Below are positions 36,001 to 51,000 of a DNA stretch of 64,000 nucleotides, piece by piece (within the stretch, counting starts at the first letter, position 1; every line of letters begins with the position of its first letter). This DNA is from Dasyornis broadbenti (lineage: Eukaryota > Chordata > Aves > Passeriformes > Dasyornithidae), in assembly GCA_013397935.1 (NCBI GenBank), contig VZRN01002233.1:1137198-1201197 (forward strand). Direction: 5' to 3'. The notes below the pieces were generated by a model that was not told where the DNA came from, made no database searches, and worked only from the letters and a program-made list of their open reading frames with translations. Made by a program: the position numbers and the translations under genes.

Positions 36001-39000
36001 ACCAACACTATTAATTTAACATAAAACCAAATGAAGTAGAATAGTTACATGTTCTATCAATAGATCAAAGAGGCATCACCTGATATGAAGCAATAAAAAG
36101 GAGTAAATAGGAATAACTGCTACTGATGAACTGCTTGCTCTCTAAAAAAACCTCATATCCTTCAAAAAATAAAATTTACATTTCTTCCCAGGCAGGACAT
36201 TCAAAACTTAAGAATCCAAGTCCATTAAAGCACCACAAGAGAAGCAAAGCCCCTGCCCTGTGTCAGGAGATACCTTGCGTGTTCCTCAGGAAGTTTCCTC
36301 TGCCGTTGCATATGGAACATGAGGTCTCCCCCATTCACGTATTCTATGACAAGAAACAACCTGAAAGTACAGAACACAATTAATGCATTCCAAGGAAACT
36401 CTCTAGAAAAGCTGGTTTTATTCTTCCCATCTGAGCCATTTTCACTTCCACTCTCGATTTAGACTTCTAGATTTCTTACAGCTACAAAAGCTACTTAAGA
36501 GAGAAAAAAGAGAGCACTTATTTGATGCATGTTATTGATGCATGTTATGTAGGAATACACCCTTTATTTAAATGCTACTACCTTTCTCTGTATAATTAAT
36601 TCATATACTTAATTTATAAGTTATAATTATATTAATTAAACAATTGTGACACAGTACACAAGACAGTTACCAGATGGAAGCTCTGGGCTTATTTGTTCCT
36701 CTGGAGAATGAGTGTTTGAAACAGTCTTCTCAAAACAAGGGGAAAGTCAGTAGGGGACAGAAATCCAGGTGGAATCAGCCAGATAGAAGATCTTTATTAC
36801 AGTTTGCAGGAAAGCTTTCATCCTTGGGAAAATCTGATCCAGGCAATGCTGCCAAGGTCAGAGAGACCTCAGGACAGAAACATGCTGAGGAAGAGCTTCT
36901 GGGGAAGGTTGGGCTTTCCCAGGGAACAGCATCTCCTTGTACGCCTCATTCCCCATGAGCTGAAAACTCCTTTCCACACATCCACACACTGGAAAACATT
37001 CCATTTGGAGAACACGTGTTCCAGTCTCTCGGATCACTCTAACTGGGGATTTTTTTTTTTGTTCCTTTGAAAAGGGTTCTTCATTTGAAACACTTATAAA
37101 GTGTTAAAACTTTAACCAAGAAAAACTATTGGACAAAATCCAGTTGGCAGGTCTTTCAGTGGCCTCCCCACAAGAAGAGAAACACTAAACTGGAATTAAA
37201 TAAGCAACAAATGAAATATGTGACAATGTTATGAGTATTTCATTACAACATTCCTGAGGTGTTTTGCTTCCAGCCTTCCTATCCTGTTTAGGAGTCCCCA
37301 ATGTTTTATCACCATTCAGAACCTGCAATTTCAAGTTGCTTGTCAAGCCATATTCATGCATGGCAATAGTGGCAGGCCTTGCTGGTTTTAGAAGGGTTTA
37401 CTCAAACACCACCAGTTTTGCAGAATGGAGGTTTCAGATTGTTGCCATCCTTGGAAGACACTTATCTGGCAATTCTGGGCAAGTCCAAGGCACATACTTT
37501 ATTACAATAACATAAAGAAGCATCATTAAAATCTGAAACAATGTAAACAGCTACATACAGCATCAATTCGCCTCGCATTTAGGTACATATTTATGTTAAA
37601 AATTTATTTAAAACTATATTCAAGAGAAAGAAGGTTTTTTGTAACTTTCCCGCCCATTAGTACCCTTGTCACAAACTGCTCTCCTATTATAACTCATTTT
37701 CTTTGGGCCACTTAACACAATCTGATGTTGAAGAATTTATTCACTCAAAATCAGTTTTGAGCTTTTTCTGCTTGATGTAGTGAGGTCATAATTATGATTT
37801 CATAACATCACAGCTATAATCAAATTGTGAATTGGTGACATTATGGTTATATCCGTGGCAAATGGCTGAAGTTACCAACAGAAAACTAGAATTTCACTGC
37901 AAGAAGTAGCTGCGCTGGAAAAGCAGAACTCAAAGATACATGAAGAATACAGAAAGCTTTGATTATGTTTAGCATGGGGTTTTTTCCTATTTCTGCTCCA
38001 CGGCTATGTCAGTGTAGCTGCCAAAGAGGAATGCACAGGACCCTCGTGCTGACTCAGCCTTTTTCTGGGTTTCAGTATTTATAAGAAACCTCATTCTCAA
38101 TCCCTCGCACTGCCTGATCGCTTGAATTTTTAAATCAGGTGTTCAATTCCACTTTGCATTTGGTGAGAAAGTGTTTGGGAATTGGTTTAACTGAAGAGCT
38201 TTTCACAAGTTTGTCAATGTTTATTTATTTTTTCTGACAAGTTTCTTTTGGTCAAATCTTCGCTCAGTGACCTTTGGAGATCATTCTTTCTTTCCCCCTG
38301 CTTCCAAACACTCCTTGTTCCATGCACCTCCAGAACATCTGATACAGCTCCTTTACTTCCTTCATCTCTGTTTTCCCTGCTAGGAAGATTTCCTCTGACT
38401 CTAACCATTAGGGAGGTGAAAATTTGGGGATTGAAGAAAAGTGCATGGATTTGTATTTTAAAAATTGATAGTACACTTTGCAACAAACAGGTGATTATTC
38501 TTAAGGATAAATGACTGGATAACCCACAAAAACTTTTAAAAACTTTGCACTTTATACTGCAAGTAAGTCAGATAGACTGACTATTTTCTCATTATGACAT
38601 ATGGCATGAGGCATTATAAAGGTATAACAGCAAACAGGTGCCTGTAAAAACAAAAAAAATCCCAAACCACTGCCAAACCCCATCTCAACTTCCCCAGTAA
38701 CAAGCATGGACACGAAAGTGCTTGTTTTCTTCTTATTCCAATTGCAAATAAGCAGCAAATAATCCAGTTTGGGTCGTGCACACAAGGACAAAGAATTAGT
38801 ATTTCTAAGTAATTGAGGTTAAATAAGCACTTTCTCAAAATCACATACTGCTTTGATATGTGCTAAAGGCTTTTAAGCCTCATGGGTAAAAACACCAATA
38901 TGCATGTAGGTTTCTATATTATCATTGAAAACTTATTGCTGGGCAGCCCAACTCTTAGACTCCTTAGGAACAGCAAACTACTGGGAAGTGCTTTGGCCTC

Positions 39001-42000
39001 CTCAGTAGAAGAAGATGCTGTAAACTGTTAGGAAGCTCTGTGTTACCCATTTCACAGAGCTGTGCTCAGGAAGGCAGGACAGCTCCTCCTCTCCCTCATT
39101 CGCCCTCTCCCTTCATGTCTGACCCAGAACACCACACTTTTCTCCACACCACTGCCTGAGCTACTCCCCTAGAACTGACATTGCTGCAGCAGTGAATCTC
39201 TGACAATTCTAATGCTTCCTTCCAAGAATTGCTGGCTGTGTAAGGGCAGTGGTTACATTTGCTTTAGGAGAAGCAGTTTAGTACAATGATCAAGATTTAA
39301 GAAAAGAAAATTCAGATCTTTCTTACCGACTTGTTGTTTGAAAGCATGAATGTAAACCAACTAGGAATGGATTACTGGATGCCTGTTCAAACACATGTTT
39401 CTCTGTCTGTACCCAGTCAATATCCTGAAATAGAGTAATTGAACAGTCAGAACTCCTGCTGGATAACCACTGTGGGTATTCCCAGAAAAAAAACCTGTGA
39501 ACATCACAGTGCTGCTTGACATACACTGTCATTGTTACACTGTTCTTCAGAAACACAAAACCCCCTAAAAATCTGGAGAAAGTTATAAAATATCGTAATT
39601 CAGATATATATTCAGAAATTTCTTAACCAAAGGCCCGCACAAAATCTAAGCCATTGTAAACAATATAGATCTGCAATATTTGATACACTGCTCACATTGC
39701 TGCATGGAAATAAATTCAGTTCTTAGATAAATGATCCCAAAACAGCTGAAGCAGCCCCTGCCAGTAACACAAGCAATGTGAATCTCCAGCTTTTAAAAGG
39801 TTCAAGTGAACTGAACTTCATCTTCTCATCTGAAATTCAAATTTAATTCAATGAAACTATCAAAACCTGCTTAGTTGGTCCAGCCAAAATCATTAAAAGC
39901 ATCACAGACATCTTTAATCTTTCAACAGGGAGAAGTCCGGAATACCCAGCGCAAAACCATATCATAAAAACCCACCAAAGTTTGCATGATACCGGCACAG
40001 TGCTTCACAATTCAGATCTGTGATAAAAAAAGCATTTTAGCTTTAGTTCATATAACCATGCACAATTTAAACCTTACGGACAGCTGGGTTTAGCAGCAGA
40101 TAGTCATCCTTCGTACAATGCACTGATCATGTGCCACCCTGCAAACATTCAGGACCCTGCCAATATACCAGAAATGTTCTAAATGTTCTAAAAATTCTCC
40201 ATTTACCACAGATACTCACAGCTTTCCAACTAATTTGGAGACAATAAATATGGAGACTGAGAAACCAGGCCCTCCTGTCAGGGATGGATGGTGAAACTGA
40301 AGTCTCAGAGGAAACCAAGAACTGTCACCATCAAATTAAAGAAATCTGTTAGGTTTTGTGTGTGGACACTCATAAAGATAAACCACCTTGGAATGGTAAA
40401 CCTGAGTCCAGACACAAGTCAAAAATCCAATTTGGAATAAGGCAATAAAGATGTCCATTTCTTTTTGGTTTTACTGAATGAGTTTCTATTTAAGAGCCTT
40501 TAAATTAACCCCTTAATTAGTGCACTTGTGTACTTGTCATTAGGATTATACCAGTGCTCCACTTCACAAAACTAAACTTAGCAAAACTGAACAGAAGCCC
40601 AGGTATTTGATTTCCCTCCATCTCACTTCTCGCCACTACCAGTCACTCCCTGGAAAGCACCAGGTAATTTAAACGTGCTGATACTTGATATGTAATTGAT
40701 TTTCTTTCTCTGTGGAACACTTCTAAGGTGAAATTTGCATTACTTGCAATATCTCATACACTCACAGAATTCAGTGAATTTCCTATCAATTCCCAGAATT
40801 TCATTATGCAGCTTATCTTAGAGAAAAGAAAAACCAATTAGCTCTATCTTCTACGTAATTATGAGAGCCACAATTCAAGAAAGCCTTTCCTCATCTACCT
40901 CTGGTTCTCAAACAGCTGCACAACTCAATAAACAGGACTTGACTTTAGCTCCCACCTTCTTGGAAAAACACATGTTAAAAAGCAAACAGTAAATAAACCA
41001 CACAACAGTCTAATCTTGGTTCATAAAAAGAAACCTCAAATAAATGAGCAAGCCAAAGTATTTTAGGAGAACTAAGTCCAGCCTCTGGAATAATAACAAA
41101 GATGACAGCCAGAGCAACTGATTGAAACTACCAACACAAAGAGCAGTTAAAATAGTATTTTGGTGGTTTTTGCCCAAACATCCTGCTTTCAAAAAAGTAG
41201 GACTATGACAGGAAAAAGATCAAGGGCTGTTGGGGTTTTTTCCCATTTCATTTTTATTTTTCCCCAAAACTTGTGCATTTTAGATCTACATTAAAAAACC
41301 CACAACAACAGGATTTTGAAAACAATGGAGAAATGCAGCAGATTCCTGTGGCAGACAAAACCATAGGGATCTCAAATGGCAGTAGCATAATTTTTGAACT
41401 CATGGAGAAAAATATTGCAGAATATTGAGTCACTTGCACATTGATTCTACCACCATGACTGTAAGAACACAGTTTCACCTCATTTTCTGACAAACAGACA
41501 ATGCTTTTGCCTTGGAAAACATATTTGCTTTCTTTCAAAATTAAGTGGACAAATTCCACCCTATTTTTCCCATCACTTACAGATTAGCACATCCAGGTTG
41601 GAATATTAATACATTATTTCTACCAAGACTATTAGTAGTTAATTGTTATTAAAATAAGGGGCATTTCTCTCAGATTTCATCGTGGTGCTTCATGCAGAAT
41701 GATGACAAATGAGTACAAAAGTCAGAAAAACTGCAACAGAGAAGCTGCCTGAAATAGGAGCTTCTTGCTTAGTTGAATAGTTTACATTAAAGCATACTAA
41801 GTTTCTATAATATGTAAAGAATGCAATTAACACAGACTTTTACCTCGTCATCATGGACCAATTCTTTTTTCACTACTTTCATAGCATAAATCTGATCATT
41901 CTTTTTTAACCGAACTAGAAGAACTTTGGCATAACTTCCACGGCCGATAACTCGGATTAAATCAAAGTCCTGGAGTCCAAGCCCCTGAGAAATCTTAATT

Positions 42001-45000
42001 CCATCCATTCCATCAATGACTGGTTTGAGATCCTGGATAAACAGAAACAGATGCTAGAAACAGAAAACATTTCCATAGCAAGCAACTATTAAAGCAAAGA
42101 GATCTTTAAGCACTGGACAGAATTTGCTGCGTTTGCTTGGCACTGGCACCCAGGGCTGGATGCTGAGTGGAACACATTTGATTAGAAATGTTTGGTTTCC
42201 ACTGGGTTTGCTCTTACTAAAAGTTACTGGGGTTTTTTCAAGGTAGTAGTCCGTCCAACCAATCAATCATTTTCATATTCCCTGGAGGAAAGCAGAAGGC
42301 GGTGCCTTGAGAAATTAGATGGATCCAAATTCTCAAACCTCAAGCCATGTACATTGTATTCTTTGTACTAAGTGAGGAGCATCTTTCATATTCTGACAGA
42401 TACCGCAGCACAAATTAATAAAGGCTATCTAAAAATAAGATGAATAAAGAAACACTAAATCACTAATTAATATACCTGTCTTGGTTTCAGTCTAGGCAAC
42501 AGCTGCCTGCGCTCAGCTCACTGAAGTTTTAATAAAAATGAAGATTTCTACAGGTGCCTGGGAACATACAGAAGCAAATCTTGATTTCTCAAGTCTGAGA
42601 ATTTGTAAGAAATATTCCACTGTAAAGAATGCTATTTTAAAATTCATTATTTTAAAAAGATAAAATTTATCATCTTGGCTGTTTCCTAGAATTGGATGTG
42701 AAAACATGGGTCTGCAGATGGAGCAGCTGAACAAGACAAATGCAGCAGGTACTTGGACTTTCAGGTTTTACCAATATATCCATGGCTTTGACACACTTCT
42801 GTGGCCTATTTTTATCTGACCTCACACTACTGTACTTGCAGACAGATCAGCATTCTGCAGAACTGTGGAAAGTGTTTATATAAAGAATCTTGATCTAGGA
42901 TTGACTGCTAATAGAAGAGATTGCTCTAAGCTTAAAGATTCTAGACAAAGCTCCCAGAACACCAATTCCTTTCTGTAGGATACCTTAAATTATTTCAGTA
43001 CAGCTTAAGGTGGGACAATCAGAGCAACATAATTCAGGACAGTTGAGCAAAAAGCACCTACCAAAATTTAAACATAAACCTGAGCAGAAGTGAGCAATTA
43101 AAATTCTCTAGTGTGCTTTTGATTTATACCCTTCCATCTCTGCATTTGAGATAAAAACCTAAAGACACAGAACTGAAAATAAGGCAGTCACCGACGAGCA
43201 GGAGCTACTCAAGTATGAAAGGAATGGTAGTGACAAGCATTGTAGTGGAGGCAAAGAGAAAAGGTGCAGCCTTGCTCAGAGGGGAATATCAGACCAACTG
43301 CCAGTGTTCTGTAGAATGAATCCTATTTATTTTAAACATGCCAGAAGCCTTTTTAAAAGAAATGTCTTTAAGCCCTTTAGAATTGAAGCATATTTGGATT
43401 TTTCAGACTGCTCTAAGGAAATAACATTCTTGGTGTGCAGAGACTGTGTCAGATCTTCTACAAGAGACCTGAAAGAAGTGTTTATGTTATTCTTCTTGTA
43501 TTTCCACAGGAGCTGTCTAGAAATTTTTAGGTATTATTTATATGAACCCTCTCAGAGAGCTGGGTAGTTAATGTATTACCAGACAGAACCAAGTTCCACA
43601 GCAATACCCTGAGGGTGACAAAGGGTGAGCATCCATTAGAGACAGCATACAAGGCAATGTCAAAGCCACCATTTGTTGCAAGAACCATAAAAGTCAAACC
43701 CTCTGCTAAATCACTGTTATTCCAACACAAATGGAAGTGAGAAAACAAAAATGTTAAAAGGTATCTTGGATCATGAACGCAATGACAACAGCTGAACACA
43801 GAAGAAATCTGAAAAAAATCCAATAAAAATGCTTAAAAAAATATTATCAACTTTCAGAAAAAAACCCCAGACTTTTGAAAAGGGCAGCAGAAAACCCAAA
43901 ACAAGTAATCAGCTATTTTATAAAAAGTTGAATGATTAGGAGTATGTAAATATGAATTACAAAAATATTTTTAAAACATACCTCAGAGTCATCTTTAATA
44001 GTGTCATGTTTCCGGTTTGAAGGAATGTAGGGAACTGGAAATGAAATCAAAGTACTGTAGTTATAAAGGCCATCATTAGAAATAATTCTAAAAATCAATA
44101 AACTAAGATATTTAGTAGTTTATGGCCTGTTTGCTTTAAATACTACAGGACACTTGATCAAATTCTTCCACTTTTGTAAACAGGAAGAGGAAAAACTGGG
44201 GGAAAGAGGGATTCCATTGTAACAAAGTACTCACTTCCATCAGTGTCTTCTGAAGGGAGATCGGCCTCATCGTTTTTGTCATCTAAGCGAGGTTCCTGGG
44301 AAGGCATGACCGAATCCTGCCAAACACACAGGCACACACAAACAAACCACACTGGGTGTACAGCCCCCTTGGAGTGTCCTGCCTTAGAGCTACAGCTCCA
44401 TGAGAAGCTTACATCTTCCAGAATGAAAACTGGATTGGAGACAGTGTGTCCAAATATGAACATTTTGTAATGCATGATAAAACCAGCCCACCAAAAACGA
44501 AATGCTACAACAGATGCTTAGCTCTTTTCTAAAAGTAAGAGTGGTGTATTTTACAGCAAAGTTCAAAATTTAATTCTATTTAAAGACCTCTGAGTGTTTC
44601 ACACGGGACTACAACAAAGTAAACATTTCAGCATGATGTTACACAGTCCATGTAGAGATCTGGCATATTCCTTTCCTGCTTAATAAAAACATGAATTGTT
44701 GCTCATTATGCAAGGGTATTGCATAAATTGGTAAAGATCACAATACCAGATATTTTATATTGCATTTGGACACTGGTCTCATTCCCAAGACAAGTAGGAC
44801 TATTCCAGGAGGTAAAGCAACATGCAGAAATTAATTGGCAAAGGCAAGTCACATGCAATACCAGTAAACAAAAATACTGGTTTAAGTTTTGAGTCAGAAA
44901 AAACATGACACAACCACCAGTGAAATACTGGGGATGAATATAGGAAAGGGCTAAAATTCAGAGATACAGGTGTTTAAATGTTTTGATGTTTAAAGCCTAA

Positions 45001-48000
45001 GAAAGACAACAACGAGCAGCGGGACGGGAATGAGGGTCATGGAAGGGAGGAGAACAGTACTGGAGAAACTGAGATGGCAGGAACAGGAAAGCAATAAACC
45101 TCTCTGAAAAGAGCAGTGCAGAAATCACATCAGTGCCTTAGTTCTTAAAACATTCCCACAGGCTAAAAGGAGTAACTTCTGAGATTGTCAGCATCTAATG
45201 GAGAAGTCAAATTCAAGCTTGAGCACACTGAAGTCACATCACAAGCTTTCTTTTCTCACTTTGTCTGCTCACAATCCAAAGGCTTGTCCTCCACAGAAAA
45301 TGCATCCCAAATACTCCCAAGTGTTACAGATCCACAGCCATACACACATTTAATTACTTAGAACACATCTATCAACAGCAGCACAGGCCAGGGTGCCACC
45401 TCGGCTCTGGCCAGAATGCACACTTACCATATGCCTTTTGCAGGTCAGTGGGACAAGGATGTGACAACGTTTATGGACCAACAGCTTGCAGTTGATACAC
45501 TTGTAGCCTTGCCTTCCAAGCCCCCATATCCTTTCACTGCACTGGCCACAGTACGCTTTCTGCAAGCCACAAGGCACATTATCAATCCCAGTGCCAATCC
45601 CTGCTGGAAGTGAGCAGTTCTCTAGCAGCAAGAACCCACCCCAGTCACTAACAGATGTTCAGGAATAATTTTAGAATGTCCAGAATTTCAATAATAACTG
45701 AAGGTTACACTTCACACTCAGAATTCTGCTAAATGCAGTCCTGTTTAATGAATGTTAGGAAAACAAATACCTCAAGCATATGGAACACATTACAGTGTGA
45801 CATTAGCAAATCATTTTTAGAGAATAAGGCTATTTAGAATCTCAGGTTTTGACAGAGATCACCTAAACAAAACTGCCAGAAGTTTGTACTGCACTATAAA
45901 TATGTATAAAAAACACCCAAACTGACTGTGCTGGAGAACACCAGCACAAAATGTTAAGCAGACAATGTATGAAAAGTGTTCTGTATCTGCACCTATACAT
46001 TTTAACAGGGGTAAAATACCAGTTGAAACTTTGCATAATTAAAACCCATTTATCATGTCTGATACCACACCTCTATGTTGCACTGAACATCAAAAATCTA
46101 TGGTACTTTTATATATGTAACAAAAGAGCATCTAAGTAAGTTAAAATGAGGGTAAATGAGAAAGCCAGACATCCTGCTGCTGACTTTAAAAGGACAAGTT
46201 TTAAATAATCATTCCAGTGTATGTTGCTGTGGTCACTTTATCCACTCTACCCAAAGTGTCCAACAACAAACTGAGATCCTTACACACCAAAAAGTCACCC
46301 AGGCCCAATGATCCCTCCTCACACTGCACAGGCTGCCAACATAAAACTTACTCCTTATTCCCTGGCTGCCAATGTTCCCTAGTAATTGCTGTAGCAGGCT
46401 GAGGCATTGCCCATCATCCTGCAGGCTGCACAGGAGCCCTGCTCTCAGCCCAGCTCAGACAGAACTCCCAAAGGCACTGTCCCAAAGCCACAGTGCAAGT
46501 CTGTTCCTCCCAGGCACTGCCCGTTCCACTGTGGTCACTCAGATGCTCACACTGGTGAGTCACACATGCTCCTGCCCAAAACTGCTCAGCTCCTAAAAAT
46601 CCCTACCAGTAGTGATAGAACAGTTTAAAAACTAATGATCAAAGGACGGTGCATTCTTTCCAAAATTTTTTTATATTGCCCTTATTGTGTTTTGATAGTC
46701 ATAGAAAACAAGACTTAATTCCATCCCCCTCATCTGTGCAGCCAGACCTCCTTGATCAGGAGAAACCCGAACTGCGCTGCCCAGGGGAAAGAAAAACAAC
46801 CCAAAAATTGCCTAATGAGAGGAAGTTTGGGACATCTATTGCCACCTCTTCCAAAATTCCTGGCTGATAAGACTTCCTTCAGTATCCTTTTATAGCTTTA
46901 GCAGCAGTAATATTAAGGCTAAATAAAATCTCTCCAGTTCTGGAAGTAGGGGCAGGTCCCACATTCCATCAGAAATTCAGGTAATCCTTTCATACCTCTC
47001 CAAAACACATGCAGATGAGAGATGACCTTTACGTTATGTTCAACAAGAATAAAGTTTAGATTTTTGCATGTTCATTTATCTGAATGATCTGAAAAAGTTG
47101 CAAAATGTTACTCTGGAACAGGAATGAATTCTTAAGGCAACACTCCAGTCTTAAAAATTCAACCAACATTAAAATTTGGTATCAAATTCAATTATACAGA
47201 TCTGACCATAATTTCTTATTAATTTATTTATTTTAATGTGACATTTTACAGTTTATGTCAACCTGCTTACTAACTTCAGTTGGATGTGGTTTGTGTTCTG
47301 GCTTTGTATGATGTCATTTGCATGCAGGTATAAAAGCAGTCTTGTTTAGGACTATGCAAGTGGGCGTCCTAATGAGATACCAAACTCATTGAGTATATTC
47401 ACTGTTTACCTCATTGCAATTAAAACATCATTATCTATGACATTATGGATTATTAATGTGGCAGTATGCATTCACAGTGTTTCAAAGGAACATGTTTGTA
47501 CTGTGTAGCAAATAAACACAAAAAGTGTATTTTTATGTTATAAATTTAAAAATTGAATTCCTACAGAACATTATACAAATTCTGTGATAATTTATATATA
47601 TATGATATTTTTAATATATTTAGTGATAAAATGGTGAGTTTTAAGTGGCTTTTCTTTCTTTCAGTGCATTTTTGGCGTGAGGAATTTTAGGGAAAACCAC
47701 TAAATTCAATTTTCAGAAAAAATGTTCCTGCTGAATGAAAGAGTTAACTCTTCTGAGTGCACTCAGTTTTGTGTGGAATTCCCCCAACTGCACACTACAT
47801 TTGTATATATGCTGCAATACTTAGGCTTAATGGGATAAGTGAAAGAAGTGTCTCAGCCTTAAAGCCACATTCACTTCTTATGTGGATTAAATCAGACTCT
47901 CAAAACGCAGCTGTATTTTAGTTCAATAAAAGACCTTTTTTTCAAATTCTTGGATTATGTAGTAACCCAGATTCTAAACAGTTAAAGCTCACATCAGGAG

Positions 48001-51000
48001 CCGTAACTTTTAAAGAAGGCAAATTGTTCTGAAGGTAAAAGACTTTGCCAACAAGCAACCAAAATCACAGGAGGAGTGGAGAGGGGAGAAGCTGGTCCAA
48101 GTATATATCAGCTTGAACATCACAAACCCTACATTTTAGAGAATTTAAAAATAAATACTTTCCACCAATCCCGTATTAACTCAAATTCAAACACTGCCAA
48201 GTTTTTCCTGCTCGTTATGACTCGAATAACACCGCAGAGACTGAAACGTCACATCAGCAAGCATCCCGCTTTTCCTTTCTTTCCAACACTCCAACATAGA
48301 AAAAGCACAGACTGAGCCAAACAATGAGCACAGAACATGAGCAAACCCCAACGTTTCATGCAACAGTACTCACTCTGTTAAAACGTTTGGCTTGAAACAA
48401 ATGCCCATTCACTCGGTACAGCTTCCTCCATCTTCGGGCTCCCCGGCGGTAGATGGATTCTAGGGAAGAAACCAGAAAGGTGTAAAGCAGCAGCATGGCA
48501 GCCCAGCAGCACCATACACAGCAGGGGAAGCAAGTTGTGACTCAGAACAATCTTGCTTTCCTAAATATCAACGCACAGTCACAATCCCTGGGGATTTGGA
48601 TTTTTTTAAGGCGGCTGTGAGTGACAGCTCAGGCAGGATGTGCTTTCACCACTGCCTGTCCCTTCCCTCCAGCCCTGTCTCTTTTCCCTCACATGATCAT
48701 AATCCCATTACAGTTCCGTGCCTGCTCCAGCTCAGGTGAGAGGGACAGAGCTGTTAAAGCAGAAGCTTCCTCAGGGAAATGGCGCTGCTGATCTCACCCT
48801 GCCACCTTCCATGGACACGCACAAAGGATGTGTGGTACTGATAGCGTGAGACATGTTTGGTACTGATAACACTTCAGATATGCAATATTAAACATGTTAT
48901 AAGTCTGCAGAGTTACATTATTTGACTTCATTTGTACCTTGACAATAAGTAAATAGTGTCCAAAATATTTCTTTTGTTTGGGCAGTTCAAGTGGAGGTCC
49001 ACAATTATTTTTAATATATTCTAAACATTATATAACAAGAAATCACTTAATCTGTTTAAACCAAACATGACAAAACCCAGCATATAAATCCAAATTACTT
49101 TTGTTGTCACTGTTTACACACAAATGAGCAATTTCTGTGTGACTGGCTAATTAGAGAGTTTGATATTTAACATTAAGCACTCTGCCACAGGGGTCCCATT
49201 TAGAGCTACTCACAGCTGTAAGAGCGACACAGCCAACCCCTGCACAGAACCAGGGTCGGCAGCTTTCCACAGCTGGTACAGGTGGTTGCTGTGCGGTACA
49301 GGGAGCTATAAAGACTCTGACAAACTTGATTTATCATTGATACGTTGTCAGAATGAAGCAAACTGTACACTTATAATCCTCAGAAATTAATGCAAAAGCA
49401 TCTTACATTTTCATTTTATGTTACTTTCAAGTTTCAAGCATCCAGACTTTATCAAAGGCGAAGTTTTTTTCTTAATAGAAAAACACATTTTCAGTGTCAA
49501 ATGATAATGCAAGTAGTAAAAAGTTTCTTTGTCAAGAAATTATTTAAATGTTATATTGAGCAAACCAAAACTCACAGGCTACTGACACGCCACGTGTGAA
49601 CACTAGCTGCAATACTGGGTCTGATTTTAGATACTCTATTTTTGTCCTTCCAAAGGAAGCATTGAACTTTCTGTGATTCAACATATCTACAGTGCCAAAT
49701 CCCCAAACATTCATACCTACTCTATTTGCATGTGCAAATGTTTACTGTGCAAGCATTTGAAAGAGATACTGCACTATTAAAGTAATTGTTAACAATCTGG
49801 GAAAAAAAAACCTACCAGCTTCTCAAAGCAGCTAAAAGACTGCACACCAAAAGTGACAAAGATACAGCTAGTAGAACAGAAGTGTAGACTGGGGTATGGT
49901 CATTTGACTCAAACGACTCTTCAAAATCTGCCAAATATGAATTTCAAAGCAAACTTTTTGTAAGTGCAAAGAAAATTAAATTAACCTGGTAAAATGACTG
50001 CAAAGTTTTAAACTAAAATATGCTCAAATACAATCACCAATGGAAAAGCCTTCCATGATTTCTAGGGTGACTTTTCACCACGAGGAAAAAATCTCCACAA
50101 GGTTTTTTTCCAAAATAGTTAATTAATTCATTAGACAAAGCACCATATGGAGGCAACGTAATACATCTGCGATCTGAACATTAGCTTATCACTGACATGA
50201 GGAATATTAAGTGAATGATAAGTTAATGAGCAGCTTGTGCTGATGAAGTCTGTAAATAGAGGAGCAAGTCACCTCCCTAATTAATGATAAATATTAAATC
50301 AAAGGCAGGATTTTATATCATGTACTTGTGAGGCAACAGTCTAACAAAAACTGAGCTTAATATAGACTAGCTTTAAATAGTAGGAACCCCTACAATTTAC
50401 CCCTGGGACTGTCAGTGGCTCAGTGCTGGGGTTGAGGCAAATCAATCCCTATTCCCTGGCTCTAAAAGGGGCCAAGGTAAAAAATGAGAAAACAGCAGTC
50501 ACTGCAAGATACACCTTTATAGCACATATTCTATTATTACTACACATTAAGATTAAATTTCTATGACAGAATAAAATACTCTTGTTCACTGAGGATCCAA
50601 AACTGGGACAAGAGGCTGATACACCTCACGGTTGTGCTGCCAGAGAGATCTCAACCCCTGGAAAACTGAGCAGGTAGGAACCTTATGAAAGGGGACATCC
50701 TTCCCAGAAACTCTCCTAAGGATAATGACAGGCTATAAAAAGCTGTTTGGGTTTTCAAGATCATTGTTATTTTGAAGCTTTATCAGCTACAAGTACTAAC
50801 CGGAGCTCTGCTAGATCAAAGAAACCATCTTGAACAATAATCAGATGGCTTCACACGGCAGGAAGTGTATACCTTGAATTAAGAAACAATTTATTGGCAG
50901 TGTTGTGTGAAGAAAGCTCTAATCTGACTTTGCATCTCATCCCTACACTTCACAGGGCAAAATGAACTCAAACAAAATTCTCAGGTACATGTTTCTAGAA

